Assembly (NCBI GenBank): GCA_021108375.1
Contig: JAIORA010000002.1
Span: 1-64,000, forward strand
DNA from: Anaerohalosphaeraceae bacterium
Lineage (GTDB): Bacteria; Planctomycetota; Phycisphaerae; Sedimentisphaerales; UBA12454
DNA length: 64,000 bases
Direction of reading: 5' to 3'
Shown here piece by piece: positions 54,105 through 63,509 of this stretch. The notes below the pieces were generated by a model. That model made no database searches, had not been told where the DNA came from, and was given only the letters and a program-made list of their open reading frames with translations. Position 1 is the first letter of the stretch. Each line of letters starts with the position of its first letter. The position numbers and the translations under genes are program-made.

Positions 54105-55160
54105 TCAAACCTTACCTGCTACTTCCTCGGTAAATTTAAGCGAATCTCCACGGCCTGCGCCGATGGTTCTACCTATATTTTTTATCCGCTGTTTTATTTC
54201 AATTTCAAAATCGTCAGCTTTTTTACAAGCCTTGCCGAAATACAAGTTATATAGTTTTCGATATTTCACTGGCGTAATGTTAGGCATAACGACATTACAG
54301 CCGCGTTTTAACCCGTTTTCATAACCCTGCTCAAAATTCAAAGTTGCGAGAGCGGTCGTTGCAGGCAGATTTATCTTAGGACACAGTATTCTTATAAGTG
54401 CCATAACTTTATAGGCCATCTCTTCATTTGCCGGTACCTGATTTTCAGTATCGAGCAGAAAATCTGCAAGATTCTCAGTTAATCGGGTCTTCCAATGTGG
54501 TACATACGGGCCTGTCCCAATCATATGCAGATTAAGTTCACGAATTTTTATTATATCATCAGCAAGGCTTTCGAAACTCTGACTTGGGACACCTATCATA
54601 ACGCCGCTTCCGACTTCGTACCCTAAGTCTCTGAGCATCTCAAGTTTTTCATATCTTTCAGCAACCCCGATTTTACAATCAGGATGAAGTTTGCTATAAA
54701 GTTTGTCATCGCTCGTCTCAAACCTTAGCAAAAATCTGTCGGCTCCAGCCTGTTTCCAGAGTTTGTAAATATCGCAAGGCCATTCACCCACGCTCAAAGT
54801 AATCGCAAGAGATGTTTTGGCTTTTATTTTCGTAATAACATCGGCGAGCATTTGCGTATTAAGTTTTTTGTTCTCTCCGCTTTGTAAAACAACGGTACCA
54901 TAACCAGAGTCAGCGGCAAATTGAGCACTTTGCAAAATTTCATCTTCAGTCATTGAATATCGCCGGCAGTCTTTGACATCCGCGCTTATGCCGCAATAAA
55001 TACATCTCCTGCTGCAAACATTTGAAAATTCCAACAAACCTCTGAGATAAACATCATCGCCTACATTTTCTTTTCGGACAGAGTCGGCTCTAATCCAGAG
55101 TTTGTCAAGCTCTGTACGATTATTTTCCCTGAGCCAGGCTGTTATCTGCTCATTATCCAC
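54105..55160 (-). CDS. hydE: [FeFe]-hydrogenase maturase HydE (radical SAM)
   Basis: A 351-residue radical SAM protein of H-cluster assembly. The cluster motif is CSRRCIYC, followed by LQSGE, the SLGE-type segment ITLSVGEWP and GVMIGVPSQSFESL. The start is taken as GTG 55160, with AAGGA upstream and eight bases of overlap with the kinase gene. The frame is open to 55265, but that part is read in another frame as kinase. It sits directly before hydG and hydF, the usual maturase set. Confidence 0.9.
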   Translation of the reverse strand: MDNEQITAWLRENNRTELDKLWIRADSVRKENVGDDVYLRGLLEFSNVCSRRCIYCGISADVKDCRRYSMTEDEILQSAQFAADSGYGTVVLQSGENKKLNTQMLADVITKIKAKTSLAITLSVGEWPCDIYKLWKQAGADRFLLRFETSDDKLYSKLHPDCKIGVAERYEKLEMLRDLGYEVGSGVMIGVPSQSFESLADDIIKIRELNLHMIGTGPYVPHWKTRLTENLADFLLDTENQVPANEEMAYKVMALIRILCPKINLPATTALATLNFEQGYENGLKRGCNVVMPNITPVKYRKLYNLYFGKACKKADDFEIEIKQRIKNIGRTIGAGRGDSLKFTEEVAGKV

Positions 55161-56304
55161 TTTTCTTTTCCTTTTCAGGCTGAACCAGTGGCAACTCGAC
55201 TGTAAAAGTGGTTCCCACATCAGGTTCGCTGAACACGTCAACTTTGCCATTATAAAGCTGAGCAAGTTTTTTTATTACCGAAAGACCAAGTCCGCTTCCA
55301 AGTATATTATTAGTTTTTGCATTTTTTATTCTGACAAAGTCTTTGAATAATTTTTGACATTCATCCTTTGTCATACCAATACCGGTATCGCTTACAGAAA
55401 TAACTGCTCTGTCGCCATTGGAGCTAATTTTTATATCAACTTGGCCGTTATCTCTATTATATTTAACCGCATTGGAAATAAGATTATTCAGAATAATTTC
55501 AATATCGCCCGCATCAGCGGAAATCACAAGGCCTTGCTCTACTTCAATGACAAATTTTATGCCCCGCTCTTTTGCTGTCAGATGTGAAGTTTCCACACAT
55601 TTTTTGACAACCTCAGAGAAATCGACCTGCGTTAATTCCATTTTTTTCTGTTGCGACTCTATTCTGGTCATATCAAGAAGGTCAAATATCAGTTTTCTCA
55701 TACCCTCAAGACGGATAAGGCTTCTTGTTATGGGAGTTTCATACGCCTTCAAATCATCGCCCAAAACTTTATCTTTAACGATGTTCAAATACCCTTCCAC
55801 AGCAGCAAGCGGAGATTTAAGCTCGTGTGCAAGAATAGATATGAATTCAAAACGAATTTTCCTTTTATCCTCAGCAAGTTTCTGAGCCTGACGTTTATAA
55901 ACTATCCGGCCGGCCGACTTCCTTATCATATGTTTAAGTTCTGCTGGCGTAAAAGGTTTAGCCAGAAAATCATAAGCACCTTTTCTGGTGGCTTCTATGG
56001 CAGTTTCAATTGAAGAATAGGCTGTAATCATTATCGTAAGAATGTCAATTTTAGCTTCGGAAAGCGTTCCAAGCAAATCAAGCCCACTCATTCCAGGCAG
56101 CTTGTGGTCTAACAAAAGAATGTCAGGCTGGTCAGCTCTTATTTTTTCAAGACCCAACTCCGCCGTCCCTGCTTCGTTAATCTCAAAAGCAATCTCCTGG
56201 CCGACTTCTTCGATATGCAATCTGAATTCAGATAGAGACCTTTTGATGCCGGAACACATTCCAGCTTCATCATCAACTATCAGAACTTTAAATACCTGTG
56301 CCAT
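55153..56304 (-). CDS. Receiver-histidine kinase hybrid (REC-HisKA-HATPase)
   Basis: A 383-residue soluble signalling protein. The receiver domain comes first (acidic VDDEAG, phospho-acceptor D66 in LLLDHKLPG, Lys in FLAKPF). A HisKA domain follows with H160 in ISILAHELKSPLAAVEGY, then HATPase with NNLISNAVKYN, SDTGIG and GSGLGLSVIKKLAQ. No membrane span, DNA-binding or output domain is present. It could take phosphate from the hydrogenase-fused kinase encoded upstream and pass it on. It ends inside the start of hydE, so it is cotranscribed with the maturases. Confidence 0.85.
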   Translation of the reverse strand: MAQVFKVLIVDDEAGMCSGIKRSLSEFRLHIEEVGQEIAFEINEAGTAELGLEKIRADQPDILLLDHKLPGMSGLDLLGTLSEAKIDILTIMITAYSSIETAIEATRKGAYDFLAKPFTPAELKHMIRKSAGRIVYKRQAQKLAEDKRKIRFEFISILAHELKSPLAAVEGYLNIVKDKVLGDDLKAYETPITRSLIRLEGMRKLIFDLLDMTRIESQQKKMELTQVDFSEVVKKCVETSHLTAKERGIKFVIEVEQGLVISADAGDIEIILNNLISNAVKYNRDNGQVDIKISSNGDRAVISVSDTGIGMTKDECQKLFKDFVRIKNAKTNNILGSGLGLSVIKKLAQLYNGKVDVFSEPDVGTTFTVELPLVQPEKEKKSG

Positions 56305-56306
56305 TT

Positions 56307-56693
56307 TTATACCTCCAAGAGCTTATCAATCTCACGTTTTAACTGCTCAAAACGGATAGGCTTGGAAAGAAAAGCATCTGCTTTTATCCAGGATTTTCCT
56401 TCCGGCGTGGAAGAGTTAAACTCAAAACCAGTTTCACTTGTTACAGAGGTAACTATAATTACGGGCAGAGTTTCATATTTTTTCTTAATATGATAACACA
56501 GAGCAAAGCCTGCGTCAGGCGTTTCCATCATCAGGTCGAGAATTGCGAGGTCGGGTTTTTTATCTTGAATATATTTTTCCGCCTCTGCTTTACTGAACAC
56601 CTTATCAACTGCAAATCCAGCAGTCGTCAGCATTATTTCAAGCTGGTTAATAAAATCTATATCGTTATCAACTATTAAAATATCTTTTTTCAT
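56307..56693 (-). CDS. Stand-alone response regulator receiver
   Basis: A 128-residue receiver domain without an output domain. Acidic residues in VDNDID, phospho-acceptor D53 (LAILDLMME), the Thr/Ser switch (IIVTSVTS) and Lys in FLSKPIRFE are all present. Two bases separate it from the receiver-kinase gene. It probably carries phosphate between the two kinases or binds a target protein. Confidence 0.85.
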   Translation of the reverse strand: MKKDILIVDNDIDFINQLEIMLTTAGFAVDKVFSKAEAEKYIQDKKPDLAILDLMMETPDAGFALCYHIKKKYETLPVIIVTSVTSETGFEFNSSTPEGKSWIKADAFLSKPIRFEQLKREIDKLLEV

Positions 56694-56740
56694 CTTTATA
56701 CCTGTTAATCAATTTTAAACAATATCTTAGACCGACAATT

Positions 56741-58753
56741 TCAAAAACTGTCATTATATTTTCTCGGCAATGTTACAGTAAATGTTGTCCCTCGCGGGCC
56801 TTTCTTCGGGTCAGCGTTGGATTGAACTGTTATATCTCCTCTGTGCATTTTGACTATACCGTAAGTAACGGCAAGCCCAAGGCCTGTTCCTTTACCTATA
56901 TTTTTTGTTGTAAAAAACGGCTCAAATATCCTGGGCATATTCTCGACAGGAATTCCAAAACCGTTATCAGTTACTTTTAAACTAACCTTATTTTTATCTC
57001 CGGCAATATCAATAATTATTTTGCCATCAAGATAAGTAGCCGCAAAAGCATTTGTAATCAGATTAGTGAGTACCTGAGTAATCTGGTCTCTATCAATCTC
57101 CACTGTGTTATCCTGCAATTTATTTTTTATCTCTATTTTGACATTTTTTTCATTTGGTATTGCTTTGACGACATTGTCAATAAACTCAAAAACATCAATC
57201 GGCTGAGGCAAAACTTTATTCCTTCTGGCAAAATTCAGTAAGCCGCCCACAATTTTTTTACACCTGTCAGCCTGCTCAGCTATAAGACCGAGGTCATCTT
57301 TCAGATTTTCGTCATTCTTGTGCTTATCAAGAAGTAGGTGCGCATACATCAGAACAACGCCAAGTGGATTGTTTACTTCATGAGCAATTCCGGCAGCAAG
57401 CTGGCCCATACTCGCCAGTTTCTCTGACTGCAAAAGAGCCTCCTGCGTGTTAGCCAACTGGCGATTTGAAAAACCCAGGTCATCAATTGTTTTGTGTAGT
57501 TTCTCAATTGTAAAAGGCAAACACATCTCGCTTTCAGCAAGTCCCTTAAGAATTGCGACAGCGTGCTCACGACAGGTGTTATATCCGCAAGCTCCACAAT
57601 TAAGCTCATCTTCAGGTTTGAATTTGCCCATCTTTTGAAGTACCTGCTCAAGCTCGTCCGAAACAATTATTTTTATTCTCTGGTCAAACGCAGCGAATTT
57701 TCTTGTCAGGTCAAGGCTTTCAAAACTATCCATCTGCCCCTGCCAGCCTGACTTGTCAAGGGTTTCCATTTTTCCCTTAACATATTGGCTTACACTTGAG
57801 CGTCTGTTAAATAAAGGCTTCTCATTGGAAATGCCGGGACCCATTATACAACCATCACAAGCCAATACTTCCAGAAGCCTGACATCCATATCGCCGGTTT
57901 CAAACTCCTTGAAAGCCCCGACAAAATTATTGCCCCCCTCTACAGCAATAACCTCATTGGTAACAAGGTCTTCTTTCAACTCAGCGGCCTGCAGCAGTCC
58001 TTTTCCTATTGGAAAAATAGCACCTATCCCGGCGTATGGCGGGTCAAAATCAGAAAGTGCCACTTTGTCCTGACTGATATTTTCTTCACTAAACATTTCT
58101 CTAAGCTCTGTAAAAGTCAGAGCCTCTTCAAGCTCGTCCGGCATATTGATACTGGCAATTTCGCCTTTTTTCGCGATACAAGGCCCGATGAAAACAATTT
58201 TAATGTCTTTACTATAAATACTGCGAAGTGCCCTTGCCATCGCAACCATTGGCGAAACGATTGGAACCAGATTTCCGACCAAATCCGGATGGTATCTTTC
58301 AACATAGGTAATAATTGCCGGACAACTGGTAGCTATGTATTTGCAATCCGGCGCGCTGTTTTCGAGAAGTTCTTTATACTCACGAGCAACCAGGTCTGCG
58401 CCAAAGCCGACTTCACTAACATAATCAAACCCAAGTTTTCGTATCATTCCAACAAGCGTTTTAAAATCAAATTCCATAAAATCTGCGGGAAAACTCGGGG
58501 CTATAATCGCAATGCTTTTGTGTTCAGATTTTAATAATTCATAAACTTTTTCTTTTGAATCGATAACCCGCTTTGCGTTCTGGCTGCAAACTCTGACACA
58601 ATTGCCGCAACCGATACATCGTTCGGGGATAATTTCCGCCTGCCCGTCAGCTATTCGGATAGCTTTAGCTGGACATTCACGAACACAGGTATAACATATC
58701 CTGCATCTTTCTTTTATCGTGCTTATAAGTGGGTTGTTGGAAATGTGTCTCAT
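56741..58753 (-). CDS. Sensory [FeFe]-hydrogenase-like protein fused to histidine kinase (HydS-type)
   Basis: A 670-residue soluble fusion. Two 4Fe-4S sites come first (Cys 17/20/23/27 and 46/49/52/56), then a hydrogenase-like H-cluster domain with TSCPAI (Cys 144), GPCIAKKGE (Cys 192) and [10 protein letters not shown] (Cys 299, 302). A further Fe-S motif CGACGYNTC (386-394, with Cys 411) leads to HisKA (H458 in [11 protein letters not shown]) and HATPase ([20 protein letters not shown]). TSCP carries one Cys where catalytic enzymes usually have two adjacent residues. Known sensory hydrogenases use PAS domains; none is seen here. It lies 7 nt after hydA and probably senses H2 or redox state. 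Confidence 0.88.
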   Translation of the reverse strand: MRHISNNPLISTIKERCRICYTCVRECPAKAIRIADGQAEIIPERCIGCGNCVRVCSQNAKRVIDSKEKVYELLKSEHKSIAIIAPSFPADFMEFDFKTLVGMIRKLGFDYVSEVGFGADLVAREYKELLENSAPDCKYIATSCPAIITYVERYHPDLVGNLVPIVSPMVAMARALRSIYSKDIKIVFIGPCIAKKGEIASINMPDELEEALTFTELREMFSEENISQDKVALSDFDPPYAGIGAIFPIGKGLLQAAELKEDLVTNEVIAVEGGNNFVGAFKEFETGDMDVRLLEVLACDGCIMGPGISNEKPLFNRRSSVSQYVKGKMETLDKSGWQGQMDSFESLDLTRKFAAFDQRIKIIVSDELEQVLQKMGKFKPEDELNCGACGYNTCREHAVAILKGLAESEMCLPFTIEKLHKTIDDLGFSNRQLANTQEALLQSEKLASMGQLAAGIAHEVNNPLGVVLMYAHLLLDKHKNDENLKDDLGLIAEQADRCKKIVGGLLNFARRNKVLPQPIDVFEFIDNVVKAIPNEKNVKIEIKNKLQDNTVEIDRDQITQVLTNLITNAFAATYLDGKIIIDIAGDKNKVSLKVTDNGFGIPVENMPRIFEPFFTTKNIGKGTGLGLAVTYGIVKMHRGDITVQSNADPKKGPRGTTFTVTLPRKYNDSF

Positions 58754-58760
58754 AATCTTC

Positions 58761-60482
58761 TTATTTTATAACATCTCTTTTAGCATAGTACGTATGAAGC
58801 AACTGGTGGCTTTTTTCCCCGAGAGGCTCGCCGAGATATTCAGCGTAAAGCCGTTTAACTGCCTCATTACCATGCGACGTTCTGATTGCGTCATTGCTGT
58901 CGATTTTGTAAATGGCTTTCATCCTTGCCTGTATCGCCTTTTTGTCGGCATTTAAAGGCTGGCCGCCACCAGCTATACAGCCGCCAGGGCAGGTCATTAC
59001 CTCTATAAAGTGCAGGTCGTCTCTGCCTGCCTTGATTTGTTCCAGAAGTTTTTTAGCATTATTAAGACCACTCACAACAGCAACTCCAAGCTCAATACCA
59101 TCAATGTCAACTTTGGTTTCTTTAACACTGTCCAGGCCTCTTACCTGTTTAACTTCAATTTCCTGAAGTTCATTTCCGGTTACCAGAAAGTATGCGCTTC
59201 TGATAGCAGCTTCCATCACACCGCCGCTTACACCAAAGAGTTTTCCTGCTGAGCTTCTCATACCAAACGGTGTATCCGCCGCTGAAGGCTGAGCTTTTTG
59301 CATATCAATACCAAAATATCTTATCAACTCCGCCAACTCACGAGTTGTGAGTACCGCATCTATATCCGATATACCTGAATTCCCCATTTCGGGTCTTTGG
59401 GCCTCAAATTTTTTAGCGGTGCAGGGCATTATAGCCACACTGTAAATCTTTTTCGGGTCAATCTTTTCACGCTCAGCAAAGAAACTTTTTGTTACAGCAC
59501 CAAGCATCTGCTGCGGACTTTTACAGGTCGAAAGATTAGGTATAAACTCAGGATAAAATTGCTCAACATATTTTATCCAGCCGGGAGAACAGCTTGTCAT
59601 CATGGGCAAAACACCTTTATTCTTCAAACGATGAACAAGCTCTGAGCCTTCTTCCATAATAGTCAGGTCAGCAGAAAAACTGGTATCGAAAACTCTCTCA
59701 AAACCAAGCATTCGAAGTACGCCGGTCATTAAGCTGCAAACATCCGTGCCAGCCTTAAGGCCAAACTCCTCTGCCAGCGTTACCGAAATTGCCGGTGCGT
59801 GCTGAACAACAACCATCTTTTCAGGGTCTTTCAGAGCATCTATAATATCTCCGACATAACTCTGCTCGTGCAATGCCCCTGTTGGACAGGCAAGAATACA
59901 CTGGCCGCACTTGATACAACTGGAAACATTCAGACCCTGGTCAAAAGCCGTGCCGACTGTTGCTTTACTGCCCCTGTTTATAAAATCGATAGCAGAGACT
60001 CCCTGTATTTCCTCGCAAACCCTCACGCATCTGCCGCATAGAACACATTTGTTAGGGTCTCGTACAATGGAAGGACTTGAACTGTCAATTTGATGAACGT
60101 TTCTGTCCCCTTTATATACTCGCTCTCTAACTCCAAACAGTGCTGCCAAACTTTGGAGTTCGCAGTTGTCATTTCTTGCGCAGTAAAGACAATCGTCGGG
60201 ATGGTTCGCAAGAAGCAGCTCAATTATTGTTTTTCTGGCTTCCATTACCCTTGGCGAATGGGTTTTGACCTTCATACCCTCCTGTACCGGATACGCACAA
60301 CTCGGCACAAGACCATTAGCGCCTTCGACCTCTACAACACACATTCTGCACGCACCGCTCGGAGCAAGCCCTTCAATATGGCAAAGCGTTGGAATGTCAA
60401 TACCATCACGCCTCAACGCCTCAAGCAATGTATGACTCTTTAATGCCTCTATTTGTCTGCCGTTAACTTCTATCGTTACCAT
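58761..60482 (-). CDS. hydA: NADH-linked [FeFe]-hydrogenase catalytic subunit HydA
   Basis: A 573-residue catalytic subunit. It has a 2Fe-2S ferredoxin domain (Cys 34, 45, 48, 62), a His-Cys3 4Fe-4S site (H94, C98, C101, C107), two 4Fe-4S sites (146/149/152/156 and 189/192/195/199), and the H-cluster motifs TSCSPGW (C298), MPCTAKKFE (C354) and EVMTCPGGCIAGGGQP (C498, C502). A C-terminal small-subunit segment ends in LLHTYY. TSCSPGW has Ser where the classical motif has a second Cys. It makes or consumes H2 in the cytoplasm with HydB and HydC. Confidence 0.95.
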   Translation of the reverse strand: MVTIEVNGRQIEALKSHTLLEALRRDGIDIPTLCHIEGLAPSGACRMCVVEVEGANGLVPSCAYPVQEGMKVKTHSPRVMEARKTIIELLLANHPDDCLYCARNDNCELQSLAALFGVRERVYKGDRNVHQIDSSSPSIVRDPNKCVLCGRCVRVCEEIQGVSAIDFINRGSKATVGTAFDQGLNVSSCIKCGQCILACPTGALHEQSYVGDIIDALKDPEKMVVVQHAPAISVTLAEEFGLKAGTDVCSLMTGVLRMLGFERVFDTSFSADLTIMEEGSELVHRLKNKGVLPMMTSCSPGWIKYVEQFYPEFIPNLSTCKSPQQMLGAVTKSFFAEREKIDPKKIYSVAIMPCTAKKFEAQRPEMGNSGISDIDAVLTTRELAELIRYFGIDMQKAQPSAADTPFGMRSSAGKLFGVSGGVMEAAIRSAYFLVTGNELQEIEVKQVRGLDSVKETKVDIDGIELGVAVVSGLNNAKKLLEQIKAGRDDLHFIEVMTCPGGCIAGGGQPLNADKKAIQARMKAIYKIDSNDAIRTSHGNEAVKRLYAEYLGEPLGEKSHQLLHTYYAKRDVIK

Positions 60483-60493
60483 TATTAAGCCTT

Positions 60494-62368
60494 TTACTCT
60501 ACTTCTATCGCATTAAATGGGCAGGCTTCAACGCAGCTTCCGCACCCGATACATTTTTCTTCAACAATATAATGAGGAGATTTTTTTGCGCCTTTAATTG
60601 CCCCGACCGGGCATTTTTTAACACATAGAGTGCAACCTTTACACTTCTCTTCGTTTATACGGTAGTTTAAGAGTTCAACACAAACTCCAGCCGGGCATTT
60701 GCGCTCATAAATGTGCATTTCATATTCATCTTTGAACCACCTCAAAGTACTGAGTACCGGATTTGGAGCGGTCTGGCCAAGTCCGCAAAGGCTGGTGTCC
60801 TTTATAACATTTGCCAGCTTTTGCATTGACATAACTCCCTTGAATCTCTGAAGGGCATCGTAACCGGTTTCTGTTCTGTGGCCTGAACTGATTCGCTTCA
60901 GGATTTCCAGCATCCTTCGCGTGCCTTCCCTGCACGGAATGCACTTGCCGCAGCTTTCACGTTGAATAAAATCCATAAAGAATTTTGCAAGGTCAACCAT
61001 ACACGTGTTCTCATCCATCACAACCATTCCGCCCGACCCCATCATCGCGCCGACAGTTTTCAGGGTTTCGTAATCTATTTCTATATCGAGATGCTGTGCT
61101 GGAATGCACCCGCCGGAAGGACCGCCAATCTGGACGGCTTTAAACTTCCTGTCTTTTTCTATTCCACCGCCAATATCAAAAATTATTTGCCTGATAGTTG
61201 TCCCCATAGCGACTTCTATCAGACCCGCGTTTTTAACATTGCCGCTCAGTGCAAAAACTTTCGTGCCTTTACTGGTTTTAGTACCAAAGGCACTATATTT
61301 GTCAGCACCGATATTTATAATTTCAGCGAGATTTGCGAGCGTTTCAACATTATTGATTATGGTCGGCTTATCAAACAAACCCTGAACCGCGGGATAAGGA
61401 GGACGAGGCCGAGGCATTCCGCGTTTACCTTCAATGCTGTGTATAAGAGCCGTCTCTTCGCCGCACACAAACGCACCGGCACCTTTTTTAATCACAATCT
61501 GAAGTTCAAAGCCGCTATCCAAAATGTTCTTGCCAAGAATACCGTGATGCACTGCCTGTTTGATGGCCTTTTCGAGCCTTTTAATCGCAAGCGGATACTC
61601 AGCTCTGATATAGATATACGCCTTGGTTGCCCCGATTGCATAAGAAGCTATTGCCATTCCTTCCAACAGCCGGTGCGGGTCCCCTTCAATAACAGCCCTG
61701 TCCATAAAAGCGCCGGGGTCTCCCTCATCAGCGTTGCATATAAGATACTTCTGGTCTGCTCCGCTCGCCTGCGCGAATTTCCATTTTTTACCTGTCGAAA
61801 ATCCACCACCACCCCTGCCTCGCAGACCACTTGATTCCACAACATCGCACAATTCAGCAGGAGTCAAAGTTTGCACTACTTTAGTCAGAGATTCATATCC
61901 GCCAGCGGCAACATACTCTTCTATGCTTGAAGGGTCTATAAGCCCGCAGTTTTTCAAAACTATACGAGTTTGAGGCGAAAAAAACGGATGCTCATCAATG
62001 AACAATACATTATCATAGGCTTTCCTTTTGTCATCTCTGAACTGATAGATTGCCCTTTCAGTTTCAATATCCCCCGCAAGTGTCTGAGTTAAAAGCGATT
62101 CAACATCTTCGCCTTTAACCTTGGCGAAACCAATTCTGCCTCGGCCGGGCATCTCAACTTCAACTATCGGCTCAGCAGCACAATAACCTATACAGCCGAC
62201 CTCTACTACTTCAGCGTCAATATCATTCTTTGCTACATAATCATTGATGGCATTAAGCGTTTTGCCCGCGCCGGCACCAAGCCCACAGGTTCCTGTCCCG
62301 ATATAAAAATAAAACTTATCGGGATTCCTTGGCTCAACCGTTATATTAAAATTATTTGCCTTGGTCAT
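60494..62368 (-). CDS. hydB: NADH-linked hydrogenase flavin subunit HydB (NuoF-like)
   Basis: A 624-residue flavoprotein. It starts with a thioredoxin-like domain (Cys 28, 59, 63; three Cys only), then the NuoF-type FMN/NADH domain (GLRGRGGGGFSTGKKW, NADEGDPGAFMDR, GEETALIHSIEGKRG), the NuoF cluster (ESCGKCIPCREGTRR) and two C-terminal 4Fe-4S sites (CKGCTLCVKKC, CIGCGSCVEAC). It exchanges electrons between NAD(H) and the hydrogenase, perhaps with ferredoxin. ATG 62368 lies inside hydC; a GTG at 62386 is an alternative. The overlap with hydC is 17 bases. Confidence 0.93.
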   Translation of the reverse strand: MTKANNFNITVEPRNPDKFYFYIGTGTCGLGAGAGKTLNAINDYVAKNDIDAEVVEVGCIGYCAAEPIVEVEMPGRGRIGFAKVKGEDVESLLTQTLAGDIETERAIYQFRDDKRKAYDNVLFIDEHPFFSPQTRIVLKNCGLIDPSSIEEYVAAGGYESLTKVVQTLTPAELCDVVESSGLRGRGGGGFSTGKKWKFAQASGADQKYLICNADEGDPGAFMDRAVIEGDPHRLLEGMAIASYAIGATKAYIYIRAEYPLAIKRLEKAIKQAVHHGILGKNILDSGFELQIVIKKGAGAFVCGEETALIHSIEGKRGMPRPRPPYPAVQGLFDKPTIINNVETLANLAEIINIGADKYSAFGTKTSKGTKVFALSGNVKNAGLIEVAMGTTIRQIIFDIGGGIEKDRKFKAVQIGGPSGGCIPAQHLDIEIDYETLKTVGAMMGSGGMVVMDENTCMVDLAKFFMDFIQRESCGKCIPCREGTRRMLEILKRISSGHRTETGYDALQRFKGVMSMQKLANVIKDTSLCGLGQTAPNPVLSTLRWFKDEYEMHIYERKCPAGVCVELLNYRINEEKCKGCTLCVKKCPVGAIKGAKKSPHYIVEEKCIGCGSCVEACPFNAIEVE

Positions 62369-62831
62369 TTTCAACAACTCTTTCACGATATGTATTTAAT
62401 ATCTCTTTTATACTGTCAGGCGAAACACCGGCGTGAAACTCGCCGTTCACTGCAATTACCGGTGCAAGACTGCAAGCTCCTATGCAGGCAACCACTTCAA
62501 GGTTGAACAGGCCATCACGAGTAGTACCGCCCGGCTCAATCTGCAATTCCTGCTTCAACGCTTCCAGAACGCTGGCAGAGCCTTTGACGTGACAGGCAGT
62601 ACCTCGGCAAACCTGTATTTCATAAAGTCCGGCCTTTTCAAATCTAAACTGATTATAAAAAGTCGCGACTCCATATATTTTGCTTGCCGAAAGATTTAAC
62701 TTTTCACCAACTTCACATATCGCCTCGCGGGATAGATAACCAAGCTCTTCCTGAATCTCCTGCAAAATCGGGATTAGTGTTTCGCGCTTGGGCTGTGAAT
62801 GTTTTTCTAAAATTTTCCTTACTACTGACAC
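62352..62831 (-). CDS. hydC: NADH-linked hydrogenase 2Fe-2S subunit HydC (NuoE-like)
   Basis: A 159-residue NuoE-type subunit. The N-terminal helices (LIPILQEIQEELGYLSREAI, YGVATFYNQF) are followed by a thioredoxin-like 2Fe-2S domain with VCRGTAC and VACIGACSLAP, four Cys in the normal pattern. The start is taken as GTG 62831, with GGAG 8 nt upstream; a TTG at 62855 would add eight residues. It follows rex by 13 nt and completes a HydABC trimer, known in other anaerobes for electron-bifurcating H2 metabolism. Confidence 0.92.
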   Translation of the reverse strand: MSVVRKILEKHSQPKRETLIPILQEIQEELGYLSREAICEVGEKLNLSASKIYGVATFYNQFRFEKAGLYEIQVCRGTACHVKGSASVLEALKQELQIEPGGTTRDGLFNLEVVACIGACSLAPVIAVNGEFHAGVSPDSIKEILNTYRERVVENDQGK

Positions 62832-62844
62832 GTTTCTATCTCCA

Positions 62845-63471
62845 TTACTTTTCAACCAACCTTGTAAAATGAGCCACTTTCTCGAAATGCATAGTCAAAT
62901 CAACATTCTCAACAAAAATACCATCTGTCACATTAAGATGAACAGGTGCGAAGTTGATAATCCCTCTAATCCCGGCACTGACAAGAACTTCAGCAACACC
63001 CTGAGCCTCGGCAGCGGGAACAGCAATTATTCCAATACTGATATTTTCTTCTTTTATCGCTCGCTCAACCTCATCAATTGAATAACATCGGCAACCGTGA
63101 ACAATCTTATTCTCTAACTCAGGGTCTTTGTCGAAGGCTGTCTTTATAATTAAATTCGCTCTTCGCCCGTGAAAAAAAGCAAGAATCGCGGTTCCAAGAT
63201 TCCCAACACCAACAAGACAAAATTTGTCAGGAGTATCAGATAATAAATGTTTTTCTATATTAACTGCCAGTTCATCGAGGTCATACCCGGAGTTAGCCCT
63301 GCCATTCGTTCCGATGAACATAAAATCACGCCTTACCTGAGAACTGGTAACACCAGCGGATTTGGCGATTTCGTGCGAATAAGCCGACTTTTCCCCCTTT
63401 ATCTGATAATTTTCCACTATACGCCTGTAAAGGCTGAGTCTTTCGATTGTCTTTTCGGGCAACAAAATCAA
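62845..63471 (-). CDS. rex: Redox-sensing repressor Rex
   Basis: A 208-residue NAD(H)-responsive repressor. The N-terminal winged helix is shown by AKSAGVTSSQVRRDFMFIG, and the Rossmann NADH site by KFCLVGVGNLGTAILAFF. The C-terminal swap region includes GIIAVPAAEAQGVAEVLVSA and NFAPVHLNV. The frame starts with TTG codons after AGGAG (63471 or 63465), with no ATG nearby. As first gene it probably controls itself and the hydrogenase genes behind it, relieving repression when NADH is high. Confidence 0.92.
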   Translation of the reverse strand: MILLPEKTIERLSLYRRIVENYQIKGEKSAYSHEIAKSAGVTSSQVRRDFMFIGTNGRANSGYDLDELAVNIEKHLLSDTPDKFCLVGVGNLGTAILAFFHGRRANLIIKTAFDKDPELENKIVHGCRCYSIDEVERAIKEENISIGIIAVPAAEAQGVAEVLVSAGIRGIINFAPVHLNVTDGIFVENVDLTMHFEKVAHFTRLVEK

Positions 63472-63509
63472 TAACTCCTGATTAATCTCAATTCGTTATA
63501 AAGAAAACA

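Noticed and set aside
55161-55265. N-terminal extension of hydE
   Set aside because: It overlaps the kinase C-terminus; GTG 55160 has a ribosome site and yields the normal HydE length.
60962-61834. Plus-strand frame of 290 codons
   Set aside because: Antisense to hydB, whose Fe-S and nucleotide motifs are unmistakable.
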